Positions 11,101 to 20,689 of a DNA stretch of 64,000 bases are shown here, in pieces. Under the pieces are notes generated by a model. The model ran no database searches. It was not told the DNA's origin and worked only from the letters and a program-made list of their open reading frames with translations. The translations under genes were made by a program, and so were the position numbers. The DNA is from Watersipora subatra (Eukaryota; Bryozoa; Gymnolaemata; Cheilostomatida; Watersiporidae). The DNA lies in NCBI RefSeq assembly GCF_963576615.1, contig NC_088708.1, positions 2,294,001 through 2,358,000 on the forward strand, read 5' to 3'. Numbering within the stretch: position 1 is the first letter of the stretch; every line of letters starts with the position of its first letter.

Positions 11101-13705
11101 GCTGATGTCCTCATCTAAAACCGAATGAACAAGCAAACTCTAGAGTCTTGTAAACTCATAAGCAATGAGTGTTATAGCATTTCAAACATAAAAAATTATC
11201 CCTTGCATGCTGATGATTCGTACTCCAGCCATTGGCATTATTTTTGGTCATATGCTTTTAAAAATCGATCAGTTAGGGATGGCATGAGTGACTGCGCCAG
11301 CAAGACATTCCAGCGTCGAGAGTGACAGGCGTGTAATATCAAGGTTTTAGCAAAAGCTTCTTCCACTTTTTATATGAAGCAATTGAAAAAGAAATGAATT
11401 ATGACTTGACCCTCATTTTGCGGTGGCTCAGATGCAGGAAACAATATTAGCTCAGCTCAGCAAATCTCTATTTCATTGATTCTCGCTCATTAGATTCTAT
11501 TCAAAATACCAGGAAGGCACAAAGTAATGGATGAGCCGCTAGCCTACAAAATCAAGTCTTACGTGTTAGGGTACATCAACGATAGGATATACCGGTGCGG
11601 TGCATATGTCGGCGCATATGTCGGCCATACCCGTGGGCAGACTATCAATGGTTTTATAGGGGCCATAATAATGTTGGCTATTAGCAGGGAGCATTAGAGA
11701 TATAGTACAAGGCCCGTGGTTCGGCGAACTCACTGTAAACAAAAAGAGAGAAGTTTGTCCACGGTTGACTTCCGAATCCACCAACCCAGCGGCAACTCCA
11801 GAGTCCCTGGTCCAACAGTTGAACGCTGCTGATGCGAAGCTCTCCATTTTGTCTAATTTGTATGGCTTCATAGTCAAAAACTGGCGATGAGTCTTTTTCC
11901 CACTGAATGAGCTTGTTTGGTTTTGTCTGCGGGCATCTCATCGTCACATTCTCTCCAACTCGCTTCTGAATGATGCTTGGTCTCTTCTCCTGGCTGCATT
12001 CTAAAAGAATATTATTGCTTTTTACAAAAGAGTACTGATAGAGCCTCCTGAGAAATCTAGTGATCTTTTGCCAGTACGATCTACTCTAGCATTAAGATGG
12101 ACAAATCCGACAGTCGATGCAACTTAAATAGCCACGTGAATGAAATTTCTGTTCTCACTTAATGCAGTTGCTCCATGAAAAGGAAAAGATAATGACGACG
12201 CTTTTCCTAAGCCTGTTTGTTTGTTCAGTCACTGAGGATAAAAATGAAGTTGTTTATGGACTGCAGGTTTTGTTTGCATGTGTCCGTAGCGACTGCTCTG
12301 CAAGACATAATGTCGACAAACTAAACTTGTTCCTTAAGCTGTCTCATAACATCTTCCCTATTCAGCTTCCCAACTCTACAATAGTCCTTAAAACGGATTG
12401 ACTAGAGTGCCTCGGGCCGTTCATGATTATGTATTATTACTGGGAGTTCAAGTAACTCGTGTGTAGTTAGAGCAAAGCCTGAGCTACTGTTGACTAGAAC
12501 GAGGCCTCTATGAGCCTTTTTATCTTAGCATTGGAAGGGGGTATACTTGATGCCTAGTCTGGGTGAGAATTGACTTCTGGATAAGGTTGATAATCTGCCG
12601 CTGACACGAGGATAGGCTTTCCTTCCCTTAATTGCTACTTGGGATAAGGCATGCTGAGTGACTACAGCTCTCCTTTCATTTCTCTCTCTCTCTCTCAACT
12701 TATCAGCTTCATTACAAGACGAAAGTCACTCACTAAATTTGCTCACAGCTCACACGACACGCAGGCTTGATTTGATGATTTGATGAAAACTGAGCAAATA
12801 TTTGCGTATTTAGCCAACACGGACTGGCAGTTGATACGCAAGCAATATAGATTGCCCTAATCTACACGGCTGCGCATGCGGATAAACTTTCGCTTCAACA
12901 AGCTAGCAGTCACCTGATAATTAATAAGACTCGATAACAAGCTGTTGACCAGGCCAAGTTAATTTTCAATATTAATTTTTATCAAACTCTTGGCTTGATT
13001 AAATACACACGAGGGTTGGCCATGCCAAGTATGATAAGAACTAATGGCTAGGAGGTTATCACACTCCGCCAGGGTTTAGACTACAGATATCCAGAGGTCC
13101 TCGTTGGTGCTACCACACTTCCTCGCACTCTCAAACTTATCTCTTTCTCTCGTAAAGATCGTCCGGTGCAAGAGATATTCACACTTTTGTCAGTGAAACT
13201 AAACTGAGAATCTTTCTCATAGAATGCAAGCCGAGTCTAACAGCCTTGATTTAAAGATAAACTCAAAATCCTTATTGTAAGGAATGTGTAGTCCCTTTGG
13301 AACCTGATATGCCATTGAGGTTTGCTCTATTCAATCAAGGAGATGGGCTGACGCCTGGCTACACTGCCTGGCTACACTTAAAGCCCTAACTTGCCATCAG
13401 CAAATATTAACCCTAGTGTCACTTTCTCTTCCCAAATATTTGCCTAAAGCGTTTTTACGGTAACAGTAGATTTATTTGTGAGTTTTCAAAGCCGTGACAC
13501 ACCGCCGGTGGTCTGCAACAGTTCAGTAACAATGCCAAGTTCTCCAGCAAACAAACTTACACGCGCAGTTGCTTGCAACTAGACCTTCTTAATACTAAAT
13601 ATGTATTTTCTACAACCCGCAGGTTCAAACCTTACCTGATGTGTGTAAGACCAGCAGAAGTGCGACGAGTTGGCCCAGGTGACAGCGCAAATATCCAACT
13701 ATCAT
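4501..13705 (-). CDS. FGFRL1: Fibroblast growth factor receptor-like 1 (kinase-less FGF receptor), complete, 7 exons
   Basis: Single-pass cell-surface Ig receptor, 556 aa. Exons in transcription order: 13705-13636, 12000-11734, 11114-11052, 8918-8640, 7998-7880, 6064-5836, 5144-4501 (stop TAA 4503-4501). Every junction is GT..AG and the phases agree: phase 1 throughout, except phase 0 inside Ig3. Protein order: signal peptide (1-23), Ig1 (C46, W57, C93), a short linker starting DEDIS, Ig2 (C160, W172, C208), Ig3 (C255, W267, C320), membrane span about 367-391, basic stop NKRKKMKRGIRR, then a cytoplasmic tail of about 165 aa and no kinase. The diagnostic match is Ig3: LECKVRSN..P.I-WLK and DDAGVYVCLG resemble vertebrate FGFRL1 more than FGFR1-4. 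FGFRL1 binds FGFs and heparan sulfate and acts as a decoy or adhesion receptor; the planarian relative is nou-darake. Human FGFRL1 is about 504 aa. The function is inferred from family membership. Confidence 0.9.
5836..7998 (-). CDS. FGFRL1: FGFRL1-like exons 5-6: Ig domain 3, split by a phase-0 intron
   Basis: Exon 5 (7998-7880) ends ...SRPTIM and exon 6 (6064-5836) begins WLKQTYSAQ, so the intron falls one residue before the conserved Trp. Splitting of Ig3 over two exons is also seen in vertebrate FGF receptors. Exon 6 carries RMDDAGVYVCLGINT. There is only one candidate second half, so no sign of IIIb/IIIc-type alternative exons between 6.1 and 7.9 kb. Confidence 0.88.
8640..8918 (-). CDS. 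FGFRL1: FGFRL1-like exon 4: Ig domain 2
   Basis: 93 codons, phase 1-1, a complete I-set domain: APRFIEDPPG, LRCRADAVPQAEIDWTKDG, then SENEGRYTCRVYNAFGE. Ig2 is the principal FGF/heparin-binding module in the family. Confidence 0.9.
9120..9490. repeat. 33-bp minisatellite, about 11 copies
   Basis: Degenerate tandem units around GCTATGATGATGCTG followed by TCATGGTTTGAAGACTGA, in the FGFRL1-like intron between exons 3 and 4, about 200 bp upstream (in transcription) of exon 4. Confidence 0.9.
10092..10551. mobile_element. Non-autonomous element (MITE-like) with about 40-bp terminal inverted repeats
   Basis: Left end AAAGGTTGTTTCACACTATA and right end TATAGTATGAACCAGCCTTT are imperfect inverted copies. 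The match continues inward through CGCTG..CTCAGCGTT. The element is about 460 bp, has no coding capacity, and lies in the intron between FGFRL1-like exons 3 and 4. I could not assign a superfamily or a clear target-site duplication. Confidence 0.65.
11052..11114 (-). CDS. FGFRL1: FGFRL1-like exon 3: Ig1-Ig2 linker
   Basis: A 63-nt phase 1-1 exon encoding DEDISTFPANPVLPTRTAEP and a Ser. It occupies the place of the acid-box linker of FGF receptors but carries only three acidic residues together. Confidence 0.8.
11734..12000 (-). CDS. FGFRL1: FGFRL1-like exon 2: Ig domain 1
   Basis: 89 codons, phase 1-1. Shows C46, IQWEKD (W57), and D87-x-G-x-W-x-C93, which is the usual DxGxYxC with Trp for Tyr. 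NVT and NFS are potential N-glycosylation sites. Confidence 0.88.
13636..13705 (-). CDS. FGFRL1: FGFRL1-like exon 1: initiator ATG and signal peptide
   Basis: ATG at 13705 opens 23 codons with a hydrophobic core (LVALLLVLHTS), then donor G|GTAAGG in phase 1. This joins the phase-1 acceptor at 12000 to give a Glu codon just before C25 of Ig1. A good acceptor (TTCCCTCAG) ends two bases upstream of the ATG, so a further 5' UTR exon may exist. No other minus-strand segment between 12 and 23 kb gave an ATG, a hydrophobic stretch and a phase-1 donor together. Confidence 0.75.
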
Positions 13706-14794
13706 ATCTGAGGGAAGTAACTCTTTATTTAGGTTGGATATATTTTGAGTTTCCGCATGCAGCACTCAAGCATGGGAAACAACTTCAATCTGTAGGATAT
13801 CTGTGCTAGTGGAAGTCTTTGTCCAAACAAGGTCTGCCTACCAAACAAAGTTACATATAGCTCATCCCCTCTACAGTTTGGTCTCGTCACAGCTCGCTTT
13901 ACCTTGGTGGTAAAGCACAAAGGCCTTGAGGTTTTTGTGTAGGCGGTCTTAGTACGCTAAACACAATTGCAGCCAGCACCAAATGAAGACAAGGACAAAC
14001 GAGTGTTGCATATGTAAGAACAACATTTAAAAAATAATTGGTATTGGTAACAAAGGGTATCGGAAATACGGACAGCTTTAGAGCATTGCCATTTACCTAA
14101 ATGTCTCAGCAATGCACTAGCGGCTAAGGCATGTTTGTGATAACTCCCAGTGGAACTGGGGAGAGTTGGGCAAATTGTCACATATGCAGTCTTGACAATA
14201 TAACGGTTAATTGCTAGGACGCGCGTGGACAGCGTGGACAGTGAGTCTCGACTCATTCGAGTATATCATTTGTTTCTCCCTACTTCACTGAGACGTGCAA
14301 TTATTGATCCACCTAACAAGACTCATCAATATTTAAGTCCAAACTTAAATATCGCATTATAACAAACTTCAGGGCACAATACAATTTGTATCACACACAA
14401 GACACACCTGCGACAGTTAGCTTCTACAATATAACTATAGTAAAATGCTATTCTAATGGCATGTATTCCTCTCACAACTTTAACTACCGAAAAAGGCTAT
14501 AGTTGCTTTGCTAATGACAAACGTCTAAATTGCCAAAACACATCTCGAACACACATTTCTGTAAGAGTGAACTTCCCGAAAACATACATCAACGTTAATA
14601 CTTCAGATGCTCTCACCTCAATCTATTTCCAAACGTTATTAAAGCTAGCCCTGAGAAACAATAGAACAAACCCGGCAGACAATTAATTACAACTTTTAGC
14701 TTGTGACATCCAAGTAATTACGTTGCTTCTCTTGGCTCAAACCTAATATGCACGAGCAAGTTTTAGTAGTGACTACAGCAACTATTAATTAGCT
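13706..14794. other. Upstream region of the FGFRL1-like gene, no gene recognised
   Basis: This should include any 5' UTR and promoter of the minus-strand receptor gene. ORFs at 13729-13920, 13957-14256 and 14456-14686 show no recognisable domain. Confidence 0.4.
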
Positions 14795-15113
14795 GCCTCT
14801 CTACATACTGTGGCTGTAGATGTTATGGTACCAGAGTCTAACTAGCTGTCTCTCTACACACTGTGGCTGTAGATGTCCTGGTGCCAGAGTATCTAACTAG
14901 CTGTCTCTCTACACACTGTGGCTGTAGATGTCCTGGTACCAGAGTATATAACTAGCTGTCTCTCTACACACTGTGACTGTAGATGTCCTGGTACCAGAGT
15001 ATCTAACTAGCTGTCTCTACACACTGTGGCTGTAGATGTCCTGGTACCAGAGTATATAACTAGCTGTCTCTACACACTGTGGCTGTAGATGTCCTGGTAC
15101 CAGAGTCTAACTA
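14795..15113. repeat. 55-59-bp minisatellite, about 6 copies
   Basis: Units contain CTAACTAGCTGTCTCTCTAC, ACACTGTGGCTGTAGATG and TCCTGGTACCAGAGTAT. Some units lack four bases of the CTCT run, giving two unit lengths. Confidence 0.9.
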
Positions 15114-15544
15114 CTGATGAGATGCATAATCAGTTGTCAGCTGCAACATCTATCAGTCCTGTACCATAAGTGCAGTTGTCCCTTGCACTGAAATTAGATC
15201 CATCCAACTGAGAACTTGCCATGCTTGACAATGGAATAGTAGCCAAGCACCTGTTTACCCTTTCAAAATTACCAGTAACGTATAGCTCGTGGTAAGAAGG
15301 CTGTGACACTGTCCATCTGGTTCCGCTTAATGATTGGTTAGTTTTGCTCCACCCCTCACTTTTCTATCTCATCTCTCTCGAAACAGTTTTCAAATTGTGA
15401 ATAAAGCTACATCGACATCAGCGCATACAGAATAACAAATGTAGAAGATTATGAGTGTTTTTAATTTTTACCAGTGATACGGTCAATCCTTGTACCAGGA
15501 CTATAGCAGTATCTGCTATCCACATATAGGTTTACATCAATATC

Positions 15545-15860
15545 TGCGCTATCGCAATACCTCCCTAGGCTGCCAGTAACACTTGCGCGGCCACCAATAC
15601 ATAAGCTGCCAGCAATATCTGGGCTGCCAGCAATACCTAGGCTGCCAGCAATACCTGGGCTGCCAGCAATACCTGGGCTACGAACAATACCTGGGCTGCC
15701 AGCAATACCTGGGCTGCCAGCAATACCTAGGCTACAAACAATACCTGGGCTGCCAGGAATATTTGGGCTGCCAGCAGTACCTGGGCCGCCAGCAGTATCT
15801 AGTCAGCTAGTCATACACAGGCTGCCATCAATGCTTGCACTGCCAGAAATACCCACGCCG
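15545..15860. repeat. 18-bp minisatellite, about 17 copies
   Basis: Units CTGGGCTGCCAGCAATAC with substitutions. It is open in one frame and reads as a (CQQYLG)n peptide, but there is no proper start, splice signal or flanking coding sequence, so I treat it as noncoding. Confidence 0.9.
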
Positions 15861-15899
15861 CCAGCAACACCAGAATAATATGAAACTGTTCCAGCTTCT

Positions 15900-17332
15900 A
15901 ACGCAAGCTTTAAATTGCTCTATACAAAATTAGTCTTTTTCTGAACGCATTGAATATCGAGAGCATTGTATCAGTTCTGATATAGCCGAGAGACGAACTC
16001 AACAACAAATTGTAGACACGTGTGACAGCAATGAAATGCTTTATTATAAATGTTCTCACCTCGATTGTTGCTGATGCAAGTAAATTGAAGAAAGATGATA
16101 TCAACTGTAAAGAGTAAACGCAGTGTATTAGGAGCTAATGCAGAAGACACTAGCAGTAACGGCAATGCAAGCAGTCAGACTAGATTGCTTCTCAGTGGGA
16201 TACTCTCCAACCTTGCCTCTCATTGTCCGTAGCCGCGGAGCTTATGTGATTGTAATAGAATACGATCGGTTGGGAGCTCTCTCTATTCTAATAGCTTTCT
16301 ATACACTCAATAGGAGATTTAGCATACAAGCTATGCATTGTGGGTAAGTGTCATGAATGCGTTGTGGTTGGTGATTGACAGGCGGAGAGATGGTTATTAT
16401 GGAAAGCAAGAGCTATTCTTCCGCTAATGCAGGCAGTTTTGGTTAGCCTGTCAGTGTCACATACACTTAGCCTGCCAGATAAGTGCCTCTGTAATATTTG
16501 AGTGCATTTGTCACTTTTTGCTCTTCAACGGGATGTCATCTGCTTCTCTTTATCTGGATGCCCAGACATTGGTCTTTGTTAATAATCAGTAAAAAATGGT
16601 TTAATTTATTTGAACTAGAATCATGGCTTATTGGGTCTGTAGATTTCATGTTTTCATCTTACAAGTCGCTTCTTCCAGATGTTGCTGCCCAATATTTCAG
16701 TCAATCAATTGCATATATATTTTCACTTATATTATATATTGTCACTACATATCAACAGCGATTCTATTGGGCAAGGACTATTCCTGCCAGGTTTAGTCTA
16801 ATGTACTCACTTTCCTCAAAGGCTCTCCCAGAAGGTAGCAAAGTCACTCATGTCCACAGTTTCTCACGGTTTCTCGTTATCCTAACCCTAAATATAATTA
16901 TTGAGCGGAGAGGAGAAACTTGGGAACAGGCAGGACAAGAGCTCCACTAGAGTGCTCTGGAATGAGAAGTAATTTTGAAAGACTTGAGAATAATTAGGTC
17001 CAACACAAAGCCTCCTCATCGCTTTTGAGCTTGCAACAATCTAGAAGTTTGCTGCTTTGGCCTTTTTTCTGTCAAGGGACCTTCAGATTGGGGCCCTAGT
17101 ACATTTTGCTATTTATGTCCTGAACCTAGAGCAATACGCAACAATTCTTCAATTGAATATTTTTACAAATGCGGCCAAAGTCATGACGAGTGACGGTATT
17201 GACAGTGCATCTGCAGTGAAGACAATGAATAGACTAACGGATTGTTTAACATTTTAGTACATTGAGTGTATATATATAATTGAAGCATATATACACACTT
17301 ACATAGTTGCTTTATATATACGTTCTAGAATC

Positions 17333-17336
<4 letters not shown>
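15900..17336. other. Intergenic, no gene recognised
   Basis: Contains a 150-codon plus-strand ORF (16498-16950) that begins with TTG, has a mixed hydrophobic composition and resembles no family. A minus-strand ORF at 15971-16165 resembles a signal peptide and has a donor-like GTGAG, but it has no ATG. Confidence 0.4.

Positions 17337-17401
<65 letters not shown>
17337..17401. repeat. (AT)n microsatellite, left flank of palindrome
   Basis: About 65 bp of pure TA dinucleotide directly abutting the palindrome that starts near 17398. Confidence 0.9.
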
Positions 17402-17402
<1 letters not shown>

Positions 17403-17467
17403 CTAACTAGAGTGTGGAATAGGTTAATTTTACTTATCTTTATTCCAGATTGATGTTTTATTCTGGG

Positions 17468-17510
17468 GTCACGACAGGCCTGTTTCGTGCTGGTGCACTC
17501 TTCAGGTGAC
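17468..17510 (-). ncRNA. Hammerhead ribozyme, consensus core intact
   Basis: Read on the minus strand: stem I GTCAC, core CTGAAGA, stem II GTGC-ACCA-GCAC, core GAAA, stem III CAGG/CCTG with almost no loop, cleavage triplet GTC, then stem I' GTGAC, which pairs perfectly with the first strand. All invariant positions of a type I hammerhead (CUGANGA, GAAA, UH) are present. The very short stem III is typical of retroelement-borne hammerheads. Predicted cleavage follows the C of GTC, between 17473 and 17472. Confidence 0.82.
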
Positions 17511-17530
17511 TTGCGTTGAATTTAACGCAA

Positions 17531-17573
17531 GTCACCTGAAGAGTGCACCAGAACGAAACAGACCTGTCGTGAC
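17531..17573 (+). ncRNA. Hammerhead ribozyme, second arm, mildly decayed
   Basis: Same motif on the plus strand: GTCAC, CTGAAGA, GTGC-ACCA-GAAC, GAAA, CAGA/CCTG, GTC, GTGAC. Compared with the minus-strand copy, one base of stem II (C to A) and one of stem III (G to A) are changed. Each breaks a pair, so activity is probably weaker. Core residues are intact. Confidence 0.72.
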
Positions 17574-17700
17574 CCCAGAATAAAACATCAATCTGGAATA
17601 AAGATAAGTAAAATTAACCTATTCCACACTCTAGTTAGTTATAACACTCCGCACTTTTTAGAGCGTAGAGTGCTGTTAGCAGTAGGCCTGACCACTTATC

Positions 17701-17702
<2 letters not shown>

Positions 17703-17760
<58 letters not shown>
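17703..17760. repeat. (AT)n microsatellite
   Basis: About 58 bp of pure TA repeat separating the palindrome from the next inverted-repeat element. Confidence 0.9.
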
Positions 17761-17761
<1 letters not shown>

Positions 17762-17764
<3 letters not shown>

Positions 17765-18514
17765 TCAAACATGGATAACTCGCCCTTGGATAGCTCAAAC
17801 ACATGGTTAACTCAAACGGTTTTGTTTGGTCCGTTCCCACACAATGATAAATTGCTTCAAATAACTCGACCTCAACTTCGTTAACTCGAACAGTTTTTTG
17901 CCCAACGGCTACCGAGCCGGTTGTTATTGCTTTAGAATATCACTTTATTCCAAGCCATAGAGATAAACCTCAACTTTTAGTAGTTCATAGGCGTCGTTAT
18001 TACCATCATCAGCAAAATATTTTTGTCAACGACTTTTCAAAAGGTTTGGTGAAATTTGATTTTTACCAAACATCCGCTTAGCGATGGTCCTTCGAAGGCA
18101 AGGAAAAGCGAGGTAACCTTGGCATAAACTGCAAGAAAAATCGGCAAAATTTATCTTAGTTAAAACGCTAAAAAGAAAAAGATGTCTTTTCTTCTAAGCA
18201 TTTCAACAGCGATCAAGTTTTGCCAATTTTAATCTGAAAAACGTCCAGGCAGTCACATCACTTAAAACAACAAACAAATCTCAAGTGATAGAAACATTTC
18301 TATACATTCTGGGAAAAATTTTTAAACTTAACAATAGAAGCATTTAATTTGAAACAAGCTATTCATGCTTTTGATTTATATTATAGTTTGTATATGTACA
18401 TGTACCTATGAATAAATACATGGACTTGTGACAGTGCTCTGATAACTTGAACACTCTGATAACTCGAACACTTTCACTCGGACCCATGAAGTTTGAGTTA
18501 TCGATGTTTGACTT
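17762..18514. mobile_element. Non-autonomous Tc1/mariner-pogo-like element with about 20-bp inverted ends at TA sites
   Basis: Starts CAGTCAAACATGGATAACTC and ends with GAGTTATCGATGTTTGACTT, a near-exact inverse. It is flanked by TATA on both sides, consistent with a TA target. The subterminal regions repeat the motif AACTCGAAC. The internal part (about 17900-18240) matches, in reverse orientation and diverged, the stretch at about 35200-35530. No transposase is left. Confidence 0.7.
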
Positions 18515-18537
18515 TATATATATATATGTGTACTCAT

Positions 18538-18583
18538 GCCACAGACAGTACTGTTTCGGCTATTGAAGCCTCATCAGTGCAGC
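18538..18583 (-). ncRNA. Hammerhead ribozyme, different sequence family
   Basis: Minus strand: stem I GCTGCA, core CTGATGA, stem II GGCT-TCAAT-AGCC, core GAAA, stem III CAGTACTG, cleavage triplet GTC, stem I' TGTGGC. Stem I pairs over 6 bp with two G-U pairs, and stem II is a perfect 4 bp. The peripheral sequence differs from the palindrome copies, so it is an independent insertion or subfamily. Predicted cleavage lies between 18544 and 18543. Confidence 0.8.
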
Positions 18584-18804
18584 TCAGAGCTTAGGCAAGG
18601 GACACAAATCCCATTACCAATGAGAGTTGACTTCCTGCCATGAAACAACTAAGTTGCCTCACAGTCTTTATGAAAGTCAATGTGCTGACACCAGAGTGCT
18701 CAAATCGCAAAAGTGATGAGCTTTGCACAAAGGCTACATATATATAAGTATATATATATATATATATATTGCACAAATATATACATATATATATGTATAT
18801 ATTC

Positions 18805-19165
18805 TCACGAACAAACGAGCAGAGCAAATGTTTGAGAGTTTTTATGATAAATGCATGTGCGCACAACTTACGAAAATTATTCATCAACAACGTCGAAACC
18901 CTTGCATTGAAATCTCATCAACAAATTTAACCATTTTTTTTTAGATTCGTTTAAAGTATAATAACGATACAAAACAGTTGAAAACACATACAAACCTATG
19001 TAAACATGTTACCAAGTCTTTGAAAGGTTGCCGCAAAATCTTAAAACTAACCCATCTGATTGGATTATACATAAATAGACAGATTAATTTGGTTGAAAAT
19101 CGTTATTAAAACTGGCCAAGCCTTACTTTTATCAGCATTAAGACCCGCAAACGAAATGCCAAGCG
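18805..19165. mobile_element. Dispersed repeat copy (same family as 38943-40292)
   Basis: From CACGAACAAACGAGCAG onward it matches the element at 38943, including ATAAATGCATGTGC, ACAACTTACGAAAATTATTC and ACCCATCTGATTGGATTATA, over about 350 bp with scattered changes. Its right end runs into the 20-bp minisatellite, so the copy is truncated. Confidence 0.7.
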
Positions 19166-19181
19166 ACAGAAAAGGGAACAG

Positions 19182-20100
19182 TATCTACAGCAATAGCTGA
19201 GTATCTACAGCAATAGATGAGTATCTACAGCAATAGATGAGTATCTACAGCAATAGATGAGTATCTACAACAATAGCTGAGTATCTACAGCAATAGATGA
19301 GTATCTACAGCAATAGATGAGTATCTACAGCAATAGATGAGTATCTACAGCAGTAGATGAGTATCTACAGCAATAGCTGAACGTCTACAGCAATAGCTGA
19401 GTATCTACAGCAATAGCTGAGTATCTACAGCAATAGATGAGTATCTACAGCAATAGCTGAGTATCTACAGCAATAGATGAGTATCTATAGCAATAGATGA
19501 GTATCTACAGATATAGATGAGTATCTACAGCAATAGATGAGTATCTACAGCAATAGATGAGTATCTACAACAATAGCTGAATATCTACAGCAATAGCTGA
19601 GTATCTACAGCAATAGATGAGTATCTACAGCAATAGATGAGTATCTACAACAATAGCTGAGCGTCTACAGCAATAGCTGAGTATCTACAGCAATAACTGA
19701 GTATCTACAGCAATAGATGAGTATCTACAACAATAGCTGAGTATCTACAGCAATAGCTGAGTATCTACAGCAATAGATGAGTATCTACAGCAATAGATGA
19801 GTATCTACAGCAATAGATGAGTATCTACAACAATAGCTGAATATCTACAGCAATAGCTGAGTATCTACAGCAATAGATGAGTATCTACAGCAATAGATGA
19901 GTATCTACAGCAATAGCTGAGCGTCTACAGCAATAGCTGAGTATCTACAGCAATAACTGAGTATCTACAGCAATAGATGAGTATCTACAACAATAGCTGA
20001 GTATCTACAGCAATAGCTGAGTATCTACAGCAATAGATGAGTATCTACAGCAATAGCTGAGTATCTACAGCAATAGCTGAGCGTCTCAGCAATAGCTGAG
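19182..20100. repeat. 20-bp minisatellite, about 46 copies
   Basis: Units GTATCTACAGCAATAGMTGA (M = A or C) in exact 20-bp register for about 920 bp. The A/C variants (TAGATGA against TAGCTGA) and rarer CAA and GCG variants form a higher-order pattern that repeats in blocks of several units. Copies are adjacent with no spacers, so this is not a CRISPR array. Confidence 0.95.
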
Positions 20101-20394
20101 TACTGTTGATTCCTTACTTATCATCGTCTCAGAGACAGGAAATTACTATTTTTGCAAGCAATCTACTCGCGCATGCCTTAACAAATGTACACGTAAAACA
20201 CATTGTGAAAGCATTTTAAAACAAACTGTAAAATCAACGAAATGACCAAGCAGTAAATGTAAAACAGCATTAGTGGGCAACTACGATGAGAATAAAACCA
20301 TGCAAAGCTAATATGGAGTTGTCTGTTCCGAAGTGCTACTTTGAAAAGAAAAAACTCAACAGGTGCCATAGGCCGAAAGCAAACAACTCCCTTT

Positions 20395-20670
20395 TATTGT
20401 ATCTGATCTATTGTATCTGATCTACTGTATCTGATATACTGTATCTGATATACTGTATTTAATCTACTGTATCTGATCTATGGTATCTGATCTACTGTAT
20501 TTAATCTACTGTACCTAATCTACTGTATCTAATCTACTGTATCTGAATTACTGAATTCGATCTACTGTATTTAATCTGCTGCATTTAATCACTGTATATG
20601 CTCTGCTGTATCTAATTTTCTGAATCTGATCAATTGTGTCTCACCCAATGTATCTGAATCACTGTATCTG
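20395..20670. repeat. Degenerate short tandem repeat (CTACTGTATCTGAT-like)
   Basis: Units of 12-15 bp around CTACTGTATCTGATC that decay toward the right end. Confidence 0.75.
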
Positions 20671-20689
20671 ATAAGAACCCTCATGGTGC

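Larger units (their letters stand above)
17398..17643. mobile_element. Near-perfect 120-bp palindrome, probably head-to-head ends of a Penelope-like element or retrozyme
   Basis: Arms 17398-17517 and 17524-17643 are reverse complements with only a few mismatches, around a 6-base loop (GAATTT at 17518-17523). Each arm contains a hammerhead ribozyme (separate entries). Penelope-like retroelements and retrozymes are the known eukaryotic mobile elements that carry this type of hammerhead in their terminal repeats, and inverted terminal copies are known for Penelope-like elements. No reverse transcriptase is present, so the assignment is by inference. Confidence 0.65.

Noticed and set aside
15971-16165. 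Signal-peptide-like minus-strand ORF with a phase-1 donor as first exon of the FGFRL1-like gene
   Set aside because: It starts with TTG, has no in-frame ATG and a stop just upstream. The exon at 13705-13636 has an ATG, a hydrophobic core and the right phase.
16498-16950. 150-codon plus-strand ORF
   Set aside because: Non-ATG start, no family resemblance, no splice or promoter context; likely chance.
19182-20100. CRISPR-like regular array
   Set aside because: Units are contiguous 20-mers without unique spacers, in an animal genome. It is a minisatellite.
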